Under the pieces are notes generated by a model. That model searched no databases, had not been told where the DNA came from, and saw nothing but the letters and a program-made list of their open reading frames with translations. Positions 1 through 6,694 of a stretch of 25,832 nt of DNA are shown here, in pieces (the first letter of the stretch is position 1; each line of letters opens with the position of its first letter). Source of the stretch: DAOTVC01 sp034437215 (GTDB lineage: Bacteria > Chloroflexota > Anaerolineae > B4-G1 > SLSP01); the NCBI GenBank assembly GCA_034437215.1, contig DAOTVC010000157.1, positions 1 through 25,832 on the forward strand. The letters are read 5' to 3'. Both the position numbers and the translations under genes were made by a program.

Positions 1-2186
1 CCCTACCGTCCCTCCTCGCCCTCCTGCCCTCCGGGCCGCAGGGCACCGACGCCCGCGCTCTCGTGCGACGGGCCTACGAGCTCGCCGAGCGCGCCCACGC
101 GGGCCAGGAGCGCAAGGCCGGCGGCCCTTACCTCCAGCACCCCCTGTACGTCGCTTACCTGCTCGCCGAGCTGCACTTCGAACCGACGGTGGTCGCCGCC
201 GGGCTCCTTCACGATGTTCTGGAGGACAGCCCGGAGGTCACGCGGGCGCAGCTGCGGGAGGAGTTCGGCGCCGAGCTCCTGGTGCTCGTCGAGGGCGTGA
301 CCAAGCTCGAGAACGTCGAGGAGCGCGTCAAGAAGGAGCTGATCAGTCGCGACCTGCAGGAGCTGGAGAGCCTCCGCAAGATGTTCATGGCCATGGCGGA
401 GGACGACATCCGCGTCATCTTCATCAAGCTCGCCGACCGCCTGCACAACATGCGCACCCTCGAGGGGCTGACGCCCGAGAATCGGGTGCGTATGGCGCGG
501 GAGACCCTGGAAATTTTTGCCCCCCTCGCCAACCGACTGGGCATCTGGTACTGGAAGGCCGACCTCGAGGATCTCTCCTTCCGCTATCTCAACCCCAGCA
601 TGTACGAGGAGATGGCGGAACTGCTGGCGTCGCGCAAGGAGGAACGTGAGGCCCGGGTGATACGGCACGTGGAGATGCTGCGGAAGGCGCTGGCGGGGGA
701 GGGCGTCCGGGCCAAACTCAAGGCGCGGCCCAAGCACATCTACAGTATCTACCGCAAGATGCAGCGCAAGAATGTGCCCTTCAGCCAGATCTACGATGCC
801 GAAGGGCACCGGGTGATCGTGGAGACGAAGCCCGAGTGCTATCAGGTCCTGGGCGTCGTCCACCGGCTGTGGACCCCCATCTCCGGTGAGTTCGACGACT
901 ACATCGCCAACCCCAAGCCCAACGGCTACCAGAGCCTCCACACGGCGGTCATCGCCGCGGACGGCGGCTCTCTCGAGATTCAGATCCGCACCCACGAGAT
1001 GGACTACATCGCCGAATACGGTGTCGCCGCCCACTGGCTCTACAAGGAGCAGGGGACGGAGGTGAGCGCCCAGATGCTTGAGCACCTCGCGCGGATACGC
1101 AGGAGCGTCCAGGAGCTCACAGTGGATGCCGAGGACGCCCGGGGCTTCATCGAGACGATGCGTGCAGACGTCTTCGAGGAGCGGGTCTACACCTTCACCC
1201 CCAAGGGCAAGGTGATCGATCTGCCCAAGGGGGCGACCCCCGTGGACTTCGCCTATCACATTCACACAGAGGTCGGACACCGTTGTCGCGGCGCCCGGGT
1301 GAACGGGCAGTGGACGCCCCTCGACTACCCGCTGCAGACAGGCGACCAGGTCGAGATCATCACGGGCCGCAAGGGGGGACCGAGCCGTGACTGGGTGAAC
1401 GAGGAGCTGGGCTTCGCCAAGACCAATCGTGCCCGCCAGAAGATCAAGCAGTGGTTTCGCCAGCAGAGCCGTGAGGAGAACACTGCCCAGGGGCAGACCA
1501 TCGTGGAGCGGGAGATCAAGCGGTTGGGGCTCGGCGTGACCCTCGAGGAGGTCGCCGGATGCTTCAGCAAGCGCTATCAGAACGCTGACGACTTCTTCGC
1601 CGCCGTGGGGGTGGGGGATCTGACCACGGAGCGGATCGCGCACCGCATCGAGGACGTCCTCCGGCGCCGGGAGCTGGAGGAGCAGATCGAGATTCCGCCC
1701 GTCGCCGAGGCCCAGTCGCCGCCGCCTCCTCCACAGACGACGGCAGAGATCGATATCCAGGGCGCGGGGGACTTCCTCACCCGCGTCGCGCGCTGCTGCA
1801 ATCCTCTGCCCGGAGAGGAGATCATCGGCTACGTCACGCGGGGCAAGGGGGTGACCATTCACCGGAACGACTGCCCCAACATCCTGCGGCTCGGACGGGA
1901 GGAGCGGGAGCGGATCATCGAGCTGGACTGGGGGCGGCAGCAGGAGACCTTCGCCGTCCAGGTGGTGATCACCGCCTACGACCGCTCGCGCCTGCTTCAC
2001 GATATCTCCACCGTACTTGTCAACGAAGACGTCAATATGGTCGCGGTGAAGACGGGCAAGCGCGATCGCTACAACATCATCCCCATCTACATCACCTTAG
2101 AGATCCCCAATCTCAGCAAGCTCAATCGCGTCTTGGGGAAGATCGAGCAGATCCGGAACGTGATCAACACTCACCGGCAGACCTGA
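1..2186 (+). CDS. rel: Bifunctional-type (p)ppGpp synthetase/hydrolase Rel/SpoT, 5' end missing
   Basis: Makes and/or degrades the alarmone (p)ppGpp in the cytoplasm (stringent response). The reading frame is open from base 3 to the left edge. The first possible start (GTG at 63) falls inside the usual N-terminal helix, so the true start is almost certainly outside the window. Numbering from base 63: HD hydrolase domain about residues 20-150 with H26, the HDxxED signature at 50-55 and the KLADRLHNMRTL segment; synthetase domain about 210-330 with YQSLHT and EIQIRT (catalytic Glu) segments; TGS about 374-435; a zinc-finger-type region with RCCNPLPGEE and HRNDCPN; C-terminal ACT from about 630. 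All domains of a long RSH are present. The synthetase loop reads EFDD (276-279), the acidic form known from monofunctional RelA, although the HD site looks intact. Confidence in the family is very high. Confidence 0.97.
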   Translation, partial: LPSLLALLPSGPQGTDARALVRRAYELAERAHAGQERKAGGPYLQHPLYVAYLLAELHFEPTVVAAGLLHDVLEDSPEVTRAQLREEFGAELLVLVEGVTKLENVEERVKKELISRDLQELESLRKMFMAMAEDDIRVIFIKLADRLHNMRTLEGLTPENRVRMARETLEIFAPLANRLGIWYWKADLEDLSFRYLNPSMYEEMAELLASRKEEREARVIRHVEMLRKALAGEGVRAKLKARPKHIYSIYRKMQRKNVPFSQIYDAEGHRVIVETKPECYQVLGVVHRLWTPISGEFDDYIANPKPNGYQSLHTAVIAADGGSLEIQIRTHEMDYIAEYGVAAHWLYKEQGTEVSAQMLEHLARIRRSVQELTVDAEDARGFIETMRADVFEERVYTFTPKGKVIDLPKGATPVDFAYHIHTEVGHRCRGARVNGQWTPLDYPLQTGDQVEIITGRKGGPSRDWVNEELGFAKTNRARQKIKQWFRQQSREENTAQGQTIVEREIKRLGLGVTLEEVAGCFSKRYQNADDFFAAVGVGDLTTERIAHRIEDVLRRRELEEQIEIPPVAEAQSPPPPPQTTAEIDIQGAGDFLTRVARCCNPLPGEEIIGYVTRGKGVTIHRNDCPNILRLGREERERIIELDWGRQQETFAVQVVITAYDRSRLLHDISTVLVNEDVNMVAVKTGKRDRYNIIPIYITLEIPNLSKLNRVLGKIEQIRNVINTHRQT

Positions 2187-2252
2187 GACGCGCCTCTACT
2201 GACTACTGATCCGGACATAAAAGTCCCAGGTTGATGAGCCCTGCCTGGCATC

Positions 2253-2274
2253 GCCTGTGGCTTAAGCGACAGGC
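2253..2274. repeat. Near-perfect 22-bp palindrome inside the MITE-like element
   Basis: GCCTGT at 2253-2258 pairs with ACAGGC at 2269-2274, and the centre GCTTAAGC is itself palindromic. Only one pair of the 11 mismatches. Probably part of the folded interior of the 2204-2415 element. Confidence 0.6.
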
Positions 2275-2286
2275 TACCACGAAGCA

Positions 2287-2308
2287 AGTGTGCTCCAGCA
2301 AGCACACT
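2287..2308. repeat. 8-bp perfect inverted repeat hairpin
   Basis: AGTGTGCT (2287-2294) and AGCACACT (2301-2308) are exact reverse complements around a 6-nt loop. It lies inside the 2204-2415 element. Confidence 0.6.
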
Positions 2309-2344
2309 ACCGGAAGCAAATCCTCAACCGGCTTCAATACGGTA

Positions 2345-2366
2345 GCCGGCGGTTTTAACCGCCGGC
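2345..2366. repeat. 10-bp perfect inverted repeat hairpin
   Basis: GCCGGCGGTT (2345-2354) and AACCGCCGGC (2357-2366) are exact reverse complements separated by TT. It is a very stable stem within the 2204-2415 element and resembles the short palindromes often dispersed in GC-rich genomes. Confidence 0.65.
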
Positions 2367-2421
2367 GGAGAGGTCGTAGGCTGGCTCGGTTTAGCAGTAC
2401 TCGTCCGGATCAGTAACACGC

Positions 2422-2452
2422 AAAAGGGGCGCCTGCCATAGGCGCCCCTTTT
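2422..2452. terminator. Bidirectional intrinsic terminator between rel and the SurA-like gene
   Basis: A 12-bp perfect stem, AAAAGGGGCGCC (2422-2433) with GGCGCCCCTTTT (2441-2452), encloses a 7-nt loop. The A/T ends give a T run on both strands, so it can stop Rel transcription (+) and the converging SurA-like gene (-, stop at 2468). Confidence 0.9.
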
Positions 2453-2467
2453 GGATCTTCGATACAG

Positions 2468-3637
2468 TTAGAAACCGGCCGGCGTGACCGACTCCCAGTC
2501 CAGATACTCCACCTTCTCTTCCATCTGCTCCGCTACCCAGGCATTGTAGGCCTCGTCGATTGCCTGCTGCTGGAGGGACTCATCCAGCGGGCGCACCTCA
2601 CGTCCCACTACCTTCAGGAGGTAGTAGAGCTCATCGGCGCTCTGCACCGGTTCGGAGACCGCACCCACGGGCAGCTCTAGGGCTACAGCTCCCAATTCAG
2701 GGCCCAGCTGGCTCTCAAGATCCTCCAGCCGCATCCAGGGCAGGGTCGAGCTTGCGGTGAGGGGATCTTCGTTAGCATTGACCTCCTCGGTGAGTGCCTC
2801 GAACTCCTCGCCGGCATCCAGTCGCTCCTTGAGAGTCAGGGCCTTCTCCAGAGTGTCCGCGACGAGGTAGCTGACCTGCACCTGTTCGGCTTCGGTCTCC
2901 AGATCTGCGGTCAATTCCTCCTGCAACTCCTGTCGCAGCAGGTCTGCCTCGACGATCTGCTCGAACTCCGCCTCGGAGAGCCCCGACTCCTGCAAGAAGT
3001 TAATCCTGAAGAAGCGGTAGCGCTCCTCGTACTCTTCCTCGGTCAGGGTCTCGGTGGGGGAGAGAGTCTCCGTCTCGGTGAGCGTGCCGCTCGCCTGGAC
3101 GGCTGCGGCGTCGCGGTCGTAGCCCAGGAATTGCTCGACCTGTCGCTCCAACGTCTTCTCATCCACGCTGATACCCCGCTCGGCGGCCACCTGGCGCACC
3201 AGCTCCTCTTCGACCATCGTGTCGAGCACCTGCTTGCCGAAGAGATCCTTCAACTCCGGGTTGAGTTGATTCTGCAGAGTGGCCCGCGTCTGCTCGAACT
3301 GCTGAGCCAACATCTGCGATGAGGGGTCGGTGGGGTCGAGCTGGCTGAGCAAGGTCTGGTACTGCAGAGCCTGGTTCTGGGTCAAGAGCCGTTGGTACTG
3401 GACCCGGTCCTGGTACTCCCGCACGCTGATCTCGGTTTCACCCACGACGGCCACTGCGGTGTTGGGCTTGACGACGTATTCGATGATGAGACCGGCAGCC
3501 AAGACGCCCACGAGGACCACGCCGAGAATGATGGCTCCCCAGACGAGGATGCGTTGCAACTCCTGGTCGCGTTGCCGACCGGCGACCTGCTTCCGCGTTA
3601 TACTCTTGCTACGCTTGCGTGATTTATTTTTGGCCAT
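2468..3637 (-). CDS. Membrane-anchored SurA/PpiC-like peptidyl-prolyl isomerase or chaperone
   Basis: 389 residues. A very basic cytoplasmic N-terminus (about 1-28) is followed by one membrane helix (about 30-52), then an extracytoplasmic SurA_N-like helical region (about 60-240, with the pattern VVGETEISVREYQ typical of SurA/PrsA) and a C-terminal parvulin-like region (about 255-350: DAGEEFEALTEEV, LPVGAVSEPVQS). Such proteins assist folding of secreted proteins. The parvulin part looks degenerate: the usual RHILV histidine strand reads VSYLV and the usual GYHII strand reads LYYLLKV, so isomerase activity is doubtful and a holdase role is possible. A Thr/Glu-rich stretch (about 180-200) looks like a low-complexity insertion. 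ATG at 3637, with TAGGAG about 10 nt upstream. It lies downstream of rpsR, separated by a hairpin. Confidence 0.85.
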   Translation of the reverse strand: MAKNKSRKRSKSITRKQVAGRQRDQELQRILVWGAIILGVVLVGVLAAGLIIEYVVKPNTAVAVVGETEISVREYQDRVQYQRLLTQNQALQYQTLLSQLDPTDPSSQMLAQQFEQTRATLQNQLNPELKDLFGKQVLDTMVEEELVRQVAAERGISVDEKTLERQVEQFLGYDRDAAAVQASGTLTETETLSPTETLTEEEYEERYRFFRINFLQESGLSEAEFEQIVEADLLRQELQEELTADLETEAEQVQVSYLVADTLEKALTLKERLDAGEEFEALTEEVNANEDPLTASSTLPWMRLEDLESQLGPELGAVALELPVGAVSEPVQSADELYYLLKVVGREVRPLDESLQQQAIDEAYNAWVAEQMEEKVEYLDWESVTPAGF

Positions 3638-3664
3638 AACTGATCATACTCCTACAAAGCAAAT

Positions 3665-3688
3665 GGGCATAGGGAAGACCCTATGCCC
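3665..3688 (-). terminator. Hairpin after rpsR, probable terminator or attenuator
   Basis: GGGCATAGGG (3665-3674) and CCCTATGCCC (3679-3688) form a perfect 10-bp stem with a 4-nt loop. It starts about 19 nt after the rpsR stop on the minus strand. The following T-tract is weak (ATTTGCTTTG), so some read-through into the SurA-like gene is likely. Confidence 0.7.
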
Positions 3689-3706
3689 GATTTTCTAACC
3701 AACTCC

Positions 3707-3961
3707 CTAGCGCTGCAACTCGGCGACGAAGGGGATAAGGGCCATGTGACGCGCGCGCTTGATGGCGGTCGCCAGCCGGCGCTGGTGCTTGGCACAGCAT
3801 CCCGTCTGGCGCCGGGGCCGAATCTTGCCCCGATCGGTGATGTAGCGGCGCAATAGCTCTACGTCCTTGTAATTGATCTCCCCTTTGTCCAGGCAGAAGT
3901 CACACACCTTCTGGCGGGGTGAGTACCGACGCCGGGAGGATCGACGATATCCGTTGCTCAC
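3707..3961 (-). CDS. rpsR: 30S ribosomal protein S18
   Basis: 84 residues, normal length for S18, which binds the platform of the small subunit together with S6. The core INYKDVELLRRYITDRGKI followed by RRQTGCCAKHQR is diagnostic. Four cysteines/histidine in the pattern CDFC...CCAKH mark the zinc-binding (C+) version. The start is GTG at 3961, supported by AAGGAGAG about 8 nt upstream, which lies in the 26-bp gap after ssb. It is the third gene of the rpsF-ssb-rpsR operon. Confidence 0.97.
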   Translation of the reverse strand: MSNGYRRSSRRRYSPRQKVCDFCLDKGEINYKDVELLRRYITDRGKIRPRRQTGCCAKHQRRLATAIKRARHMALIPFVAELQR

Positions 3962-3987
3962 TCTTGTCTCTCCTTAGATAATTTCGC

Positions 3988-4389
3988 TCAGTAGCTGTCC
4001 GGATCACCGGGTGGTTCGTCAAAGTAGGTGTCCTGATCATCCCAGCCGCCGGTCGCCTCTTGTCCGTCCAGGAAGATCATCTCTTGGGCCACCAACTCTG
4101 TCCGGAAGTGCTGTTGACCATCAGGGCCTTCCCAGGAGCGCGTCTGCAGACGCCCTTCCACGTAGACCTGTGAGTTCTTCGAGAGGCGCTTCTTGCAGAG
4201 TTCTGCCAGCCCTCCCCAGGCGACTACGTGAAACCACTCGACGTCGTCCTGACGCTCCCCCTCATTCGAGTGACCACGAGCCGTGGCAACGTTGAAGGAG
4301 ACGACGGCGCGACCCCCAGAGGTGAATCGCATCTCCGGATCGCGGCCCAGGTGGCCGATGATCATGACTTTGTTCAATCCACGCACCAT
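3988..4389 (-). CDS. ssb: Single-stranded DNA-binding protein
   Basis: 133 residues with an OB fold starting at MVRGLNKVMIIGHLGRDPE and containing the WFHVVAWGGLAELC and YVEGRLQTRSWEGPDG segments typical of bacterial SSB. It coats single-stranded DNA during replication and repair. The tail after residue about 110 is short, acidic and Gly/Asp/Pro-rich. It ends in DPDSY rather than the common DDDIPF, so the usual partner-binding tip is not canonical. It sits 13 bp after rpsF and 26 bp before rpsR in the standard order. ATG start; no strong ribosome binding site is visible, so translation may be coupled to rpsF. Confidence 0.96.
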   Translation of the reverse strand: MVRGLNKVMIIGHLGRDPEMRFTSGGRAVVSFNVATARGHSNEGERQDDVEWFHVVAWGGLAELCKKRLSKNSQVYVEGRLQTRSWEGPDGQQHFRTELVAQEMIFLDGQEATGGWDDQDTYFDEPPGDPDSY

Positions 4390-4402
4390 CGTAGAAACCG
4401 GC

Positions 4403-4759
4403 TTACTCTACCGCTGCGGGGGTCTCTGCGGACTCCTCTTCGGGAGCACTCGCCGCTGGCTCGGGCTCCTTCTCCAGGCGCACGATGATCTCGCGCAAGA
4501 TCCCGTCCGCCAGCAACAACCGGCGCTCGAAGTCCTTGACCTTCTCGGTGTCCATCTGGAAGTGCACGAGGTAGTAGTGGCCCTCGCGCTGATTCTTGAG
4601 GGTGTAGGCCAGGCGGCGCAGCCCCCAGTCGTCGAACTTGGTGATCGTGCCCTCGGCCTCATCGATGTAGCCGCGAATGCGCTCCACGAGCGCCTCCGTG
4701 CTCTCTTCGTCCAACTCCGGATTGATAATGAACATCAACTCATAGTTACGCTTAACCAA
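4403..4759 (-). CDS. rpsF: 30S ribosomal protein S6
   Basis: 118 residues. NYELMFIINPELDEE at the N-terminus and the KFDDWGLRRLAYTLKNQREGHYYLVHF segment are typical of S6. The C-terminus is extended by an acidic Glu/Ala/Pro tail (about 97-118). The start is TTG at 4759: it restores the normal S6 N-terminus and has GAGGAGG about 10 nt upstream. The ATG eight codons later would cut into the first beta strand. First gene of the operon, preceded by its own promoter and a structured leader. Confidence 0.96.
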   Translation of the reverse strand: MVKRNYELMFIINPELDEESTEALVERIRGYIDEAEGTITKFDDWGLRRLAYTLKNQREGHYYLVHFQMDTEKVKDFERRLLLADGILREIIVRLEKEPEPAASAPEEESAETPAAVE

Positions 4760-4787
4760 GACGGATATACCTCCTCTCCACGGGTTT

Positions 4788-4820
4788 GTCCCCGGCGATT
4801 CTCAGTTTTGTACCGGGAAC
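4788..4820 (-). promoter_or_regulatory. Candidate structured leader of the rpsF operon
   Basis: In the rpsF 5' untranslated region GUUCCCGG (4820-4813) can pair with CCGGGGAC (4795-4788), 8 bp with one G-U, around a 17-nt loop. A smaller stem (GTCCGT/ACGGAC) lies just upstream. rpsF leaders in many bacteria bind the S6:S18 complex for feedback control; whether this stem is that motif cannot be settled by eye. Confidence 0.4.
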
Positions 4821-4846
4821 GGAAAGTCCGTCTACATACGGACGTT

Positions 4847-4874
4847 AATATACCACAGAAGTGCCCGTTGGCAA
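4847..4874 (-). promoter_or_regulatory. Sigma-70-type promoter of rpsF-ssb-rpsR
   Basis: On the minus strand TTGCCA (4874-4869) and TATATT (4852-4847) are separated by 16 bp. Transcription would begin near 4840, giving a leader of about 80 nt. The -35 box lies just after the 3' end of rnpB. Confidence 0.65.
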
Positions 4875-4890
4875 CCTCCTCTTTCAAACA

Positions 4891-5298
4891 GCAGCCTGAA
4901 GGGGGCCGATAAGCCGGATTCTGTCCCCTCACTCCTGGAGTGAGAGTGGTGATCATCTATCTTGGACGACGGTTGCCCGCCGTCTCCAGCAGTCTACCCG
5001 AAGGTTGCTCTGACGAGAGGGAGCGGGTCGCCCCCCGGCTGTACAGCCTTCCCTCCTGCTTGACCTTGCTTCCGACAGGGGTTACCTGGCCGCAACGGTT
5101 GCCCATCGCGCCGGTGGTCTCTTACACCACCTTTTCACCCTTACCCGATCCCGAAGGATCCGGCGGTATCTCTCTGTGGCCCTATCCGCGGGTCGCCCCG
5201 CCCGGGAGTTGCCCGGTGTCGTACCCTGCGAAGTCCGGACTTTCCTCACCTCACCTGCGCGAGGCGCGATCACCTGGCCCCCTCAGGCAGCGTTTGCA
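4891..5298 (-). ncRNA. rnpB: RNase P RNA, bacterial class A
   Basis: Catalytic RNA of RNase P, which matures tRNA 5' ends. Read on the minus strand it has the signature GAGGAAAGTCCGGAC near the 5' end, then GGGCCACAGAGAGATACCGCC-like, AGGGTGAAAAGGTGG and GTAAGAGACCACC segments, and ACAGAATCCGGCTTATC near the 3' end. P1 is formed by GCTGCCTGAGGGGGCC at about 5291-5276 with GGCCCCCTTCAGGCTGC near 4907-4891, with one bulge and one mismatch. Total length is about 400 nt, normal for type A. It has its own promoter. The 5' end was placed from the promoter and P1, and both ends are accurate to a few bases. Confidence 0.95.
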
Positions 5299-5303
5299 GA
5301 CTA

Positions 5304-5331
5304 TTTATACCACACATGGGCATTATGTCAA
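5304..5331 (-). promoter_or_regulatory. Strong sigma-70 promoter of rnpB
   Basis: Minus strand: a perfect TTGACA (5331-5326), 16-bp spacer, TATAAA (5309-5304). Predicted start is about 5297, just before the P1 helix of RNase P RNA. Confidence 0.85.
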
Positions 5332-5395
5332 TTGGAGATTGGATCGCTGCTGCATCTCGTGCTCAGAAACGACACAAAGATGCCCATCCCCGCCC

Positions 5396-5908
5396 TCAGC
5401 ACAGGCCCACTCTTCTCAGAAGCAGTCCGATCGCCGAGCCGATCGCCAATCCGGCGACGACGTCCGAGGGGAAGTGCAGGCCCAGGCCGATGCGGCAGGC
5501 GTTGAGGATCACGCTCCAGAGGAGAAGGCCCCCCCGCACGACCCCGGGCAGCAGGGGCCAGAGGGCGACGATCACGCCTGCGCTGCGGGTCGCGTGGCCC
5601 GAGGGGAAGCTGTGTCGATCCAGGGCCAGGTAGAAGTTGCCCCGCTCTACCGTGGGCCTGTTGCGCCGGAAGAGGCTCTTCAAAGCGAGGCTTACCAGGG
5701 AGCTGCAGAGCGCTGCAGTGAAGAGCCGCCGCCCCAGTGTAGGCCCCAGCCCTCTCGTCCCTAGCCATGCCGCGAGCCCCACGACTAAACAGAGGACACT
5801 GTCGCCCGTGTGAGCCAGGATGGCTGCCACCCGGCGCGCGGCAGGAGAGCGCAGCTGTTGTGTGGCCCAACTCGCCAACCGTCTATCGAGCCGGCGTAGG
5901 GGCCTCAC
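5396..5908 (-). CDS. PAP2-family membrane phosphatase
   Basis: 170 residues and mostly hydrophobic, with about five membrane helices. The three PAP2 motifs are present in order: KSLFRRNRP (motif 1, K-x6-RP), SFPSGHATRS (motif 2) and CRIGLGLHFPSDVVAGL (motif 3, with Cys in place of the usual Ser before the Arg). The family removes phosphate from lipid phosphates or polyprenyl diphosphates at the membrane surface; the substrate here is unknown. The GTG start at 5908 overlaps the stop of the upstream nucleotidyltransferase (GTGA), so the two are translationally coupled. It is the last gene of the five-gene cluster. Confidence 0.88.
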   Translation of the reverse strand: MRPLRRLDRRLASWATQQLRSPAARRVAAILAHTGDSVLCLVVGLAAWLGTRGLGPTLGRRLFTAALCSSLVSLALKSLFRRNRPTVERGNFYLALDRHSFPSGHATRSAGVIVALWPLLPGVVRGGLLLWSVILNACRIGLGLHFPSDVVAGLAIGSAIGLLLRRVGLC

Positions 5909-6678
5909 GGCTCAGTGGCCTGCAGCGCCCGGCGGCAGATCTCCAGCTGGAAAGGTTTGTCCACGTCCATGCCCAGTTCGGGGTGCGGGGTGAGGTGCGC
6001 TCGCAGGGTGAGGTCCAGGGTGCGGGAGATACGCCTCTCGGCCTCCTGAAGGCTAAGCCTCCTCAGCAACAGGCGCACAAAGAGCCCCAGGCCCAGCCGC
6101 CCTGCCTGGCGCCATGGCTGCTTCCGCTGAGCAATCAGGTCGTTCCAGAGCGCTTCGTGGGTGTGGGCGATGTGGGGATCCACGACGTGGAAGTCCGTGG
6201 CGGCAAAGTCCCCCTCGATCAGCTGGACGTAGCTGCGCCGGGAGTCAGGAAACTGCGCCTCCATGGTGGTGCGGGCGACGGCCCCGTAGTAGATGGAGAC
6301 CGCCGGATCGTCGGCCCGACCGACGAAGTCGTCGACGATCTCGGCTCTGATCAGCGGGATATCCGCCATGCAGATGGCGACCTGGCGGGCGTCGGGGCGG
6401 CGCTCCAACACCCGCTCGATCCCCGTGAGTAGGTTACGCAGCAGCGAGCCCTGATTGGGAAGATAGGTCGCGATCTTCGGCGAGTGGACCCCTTGCTCGG
6501 GTTCCAGGCCCACTAGAAAGATGGCGTCGATGGTGCTCGCCCCCGAGAGGGCGTCCAGCACCCACTGCACCATCGGTTGGCCGCCCACATCCAGGAGCGC
6601 CTTGGATCTTCCCCGGGTATAGCCATAGAGCAGATCCTCCGCACGGGGCACACCTCCTGCCGTCAGCACACAGTCCAT
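5905..6678 (-). CDS. MobA-like nucleotidyltransferase
   Basis: 257 residues. N-terminal nucleotide-binding signature: DCVLTAGGVPRAEDLL, then RGRSKALLDVGGQPMVQWVLDAL, with the conserved lysine of NTP transferases. ICMADIPLI (about 113-121) carries the metal-binding Asp strand. The C-terminal half (about 165-257) is helical and Arg/Leu-rich, and I do not recognise it. Family members transfer a nucleotide to a sugar phosphate or cofactor; the substrate is not evident. ATG at 6678 has a strong AGGAGG 5 nt upstream. It is 16 bp from the upstream dehydrogenase-like gene and overlaps the PAP2 gene by 4 bp, suggesting a shared pathway. Confidence 0.8.
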   Translation of the reverse strand: MDCVLTAGGVPRAEDLLYGYTRGRSKALLDVGGQPMVQWVLDALSGASTIDAIFLVGLEPEQGVHSPKIATYLPNQGSLLRNLLTGIERVLERRPDARQVAICMADIPLIRAEIVDDFVGRADDPAVSIYYGAVARTTMEAQFPDSRRSYVQLIEGDFAATDFHVVDPHIAHTHEALWNDLIAQRKQPWRQAGRLGLGLFVRLLLRRLSLQEAERRISRTLDLTLRAHLTPHPELGMDVDKPFQLEICRRALQATEP

Positions 6679-6694
6679 CTCTACCTCCTGGTCC

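Larger units (their letters stand above)
2204..2415. mobile_element. MITE-like element with 13-bp terminal inverted repeats and TA ends
   Basis: The 13-mer TACTGATCCGGAC at 2204-2216 is repeated as its exact reverse complement at 2403-2415, delimiting 212 bp. Both ends carry TA, which fits a duplicated TA target with an 11-bp terminal repeat inside (element 2206-2413). TA duplication is typical of IS630/Tc1-mariner transposons; that family link is inferred. There is no convincing coding sequence inside (a 61-codon open frame at 2231-2416 looks incidental). The interior is full of hairpins. It lies just after the Rel stop codon and before the terminator at 2422, an ordinary place for a tolerated insertion. 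Confidence 0.6.

Noticed and set aside
3..2000. Long minus-strand open frame opposite rel
   Set aside because: It is a shadow of the high-GC coding strand. The plus strand encodes an unmistakable Rel; the opposite translation is Leu/Arg/Gly/Pro-rich with no family signature.
2231..2416. 61-codon open frame after rel
   Set aside because: It lies inside the hairpin-rich MITE-like element and has no ribosome binding site or family resemblance.
4940..5764. Plus-strand open frame across rnpB and the PAP2 gene
   Set aside because: It runs over the RNase P RNA and antisense to PAP2, so it cannot be a real protein gene.
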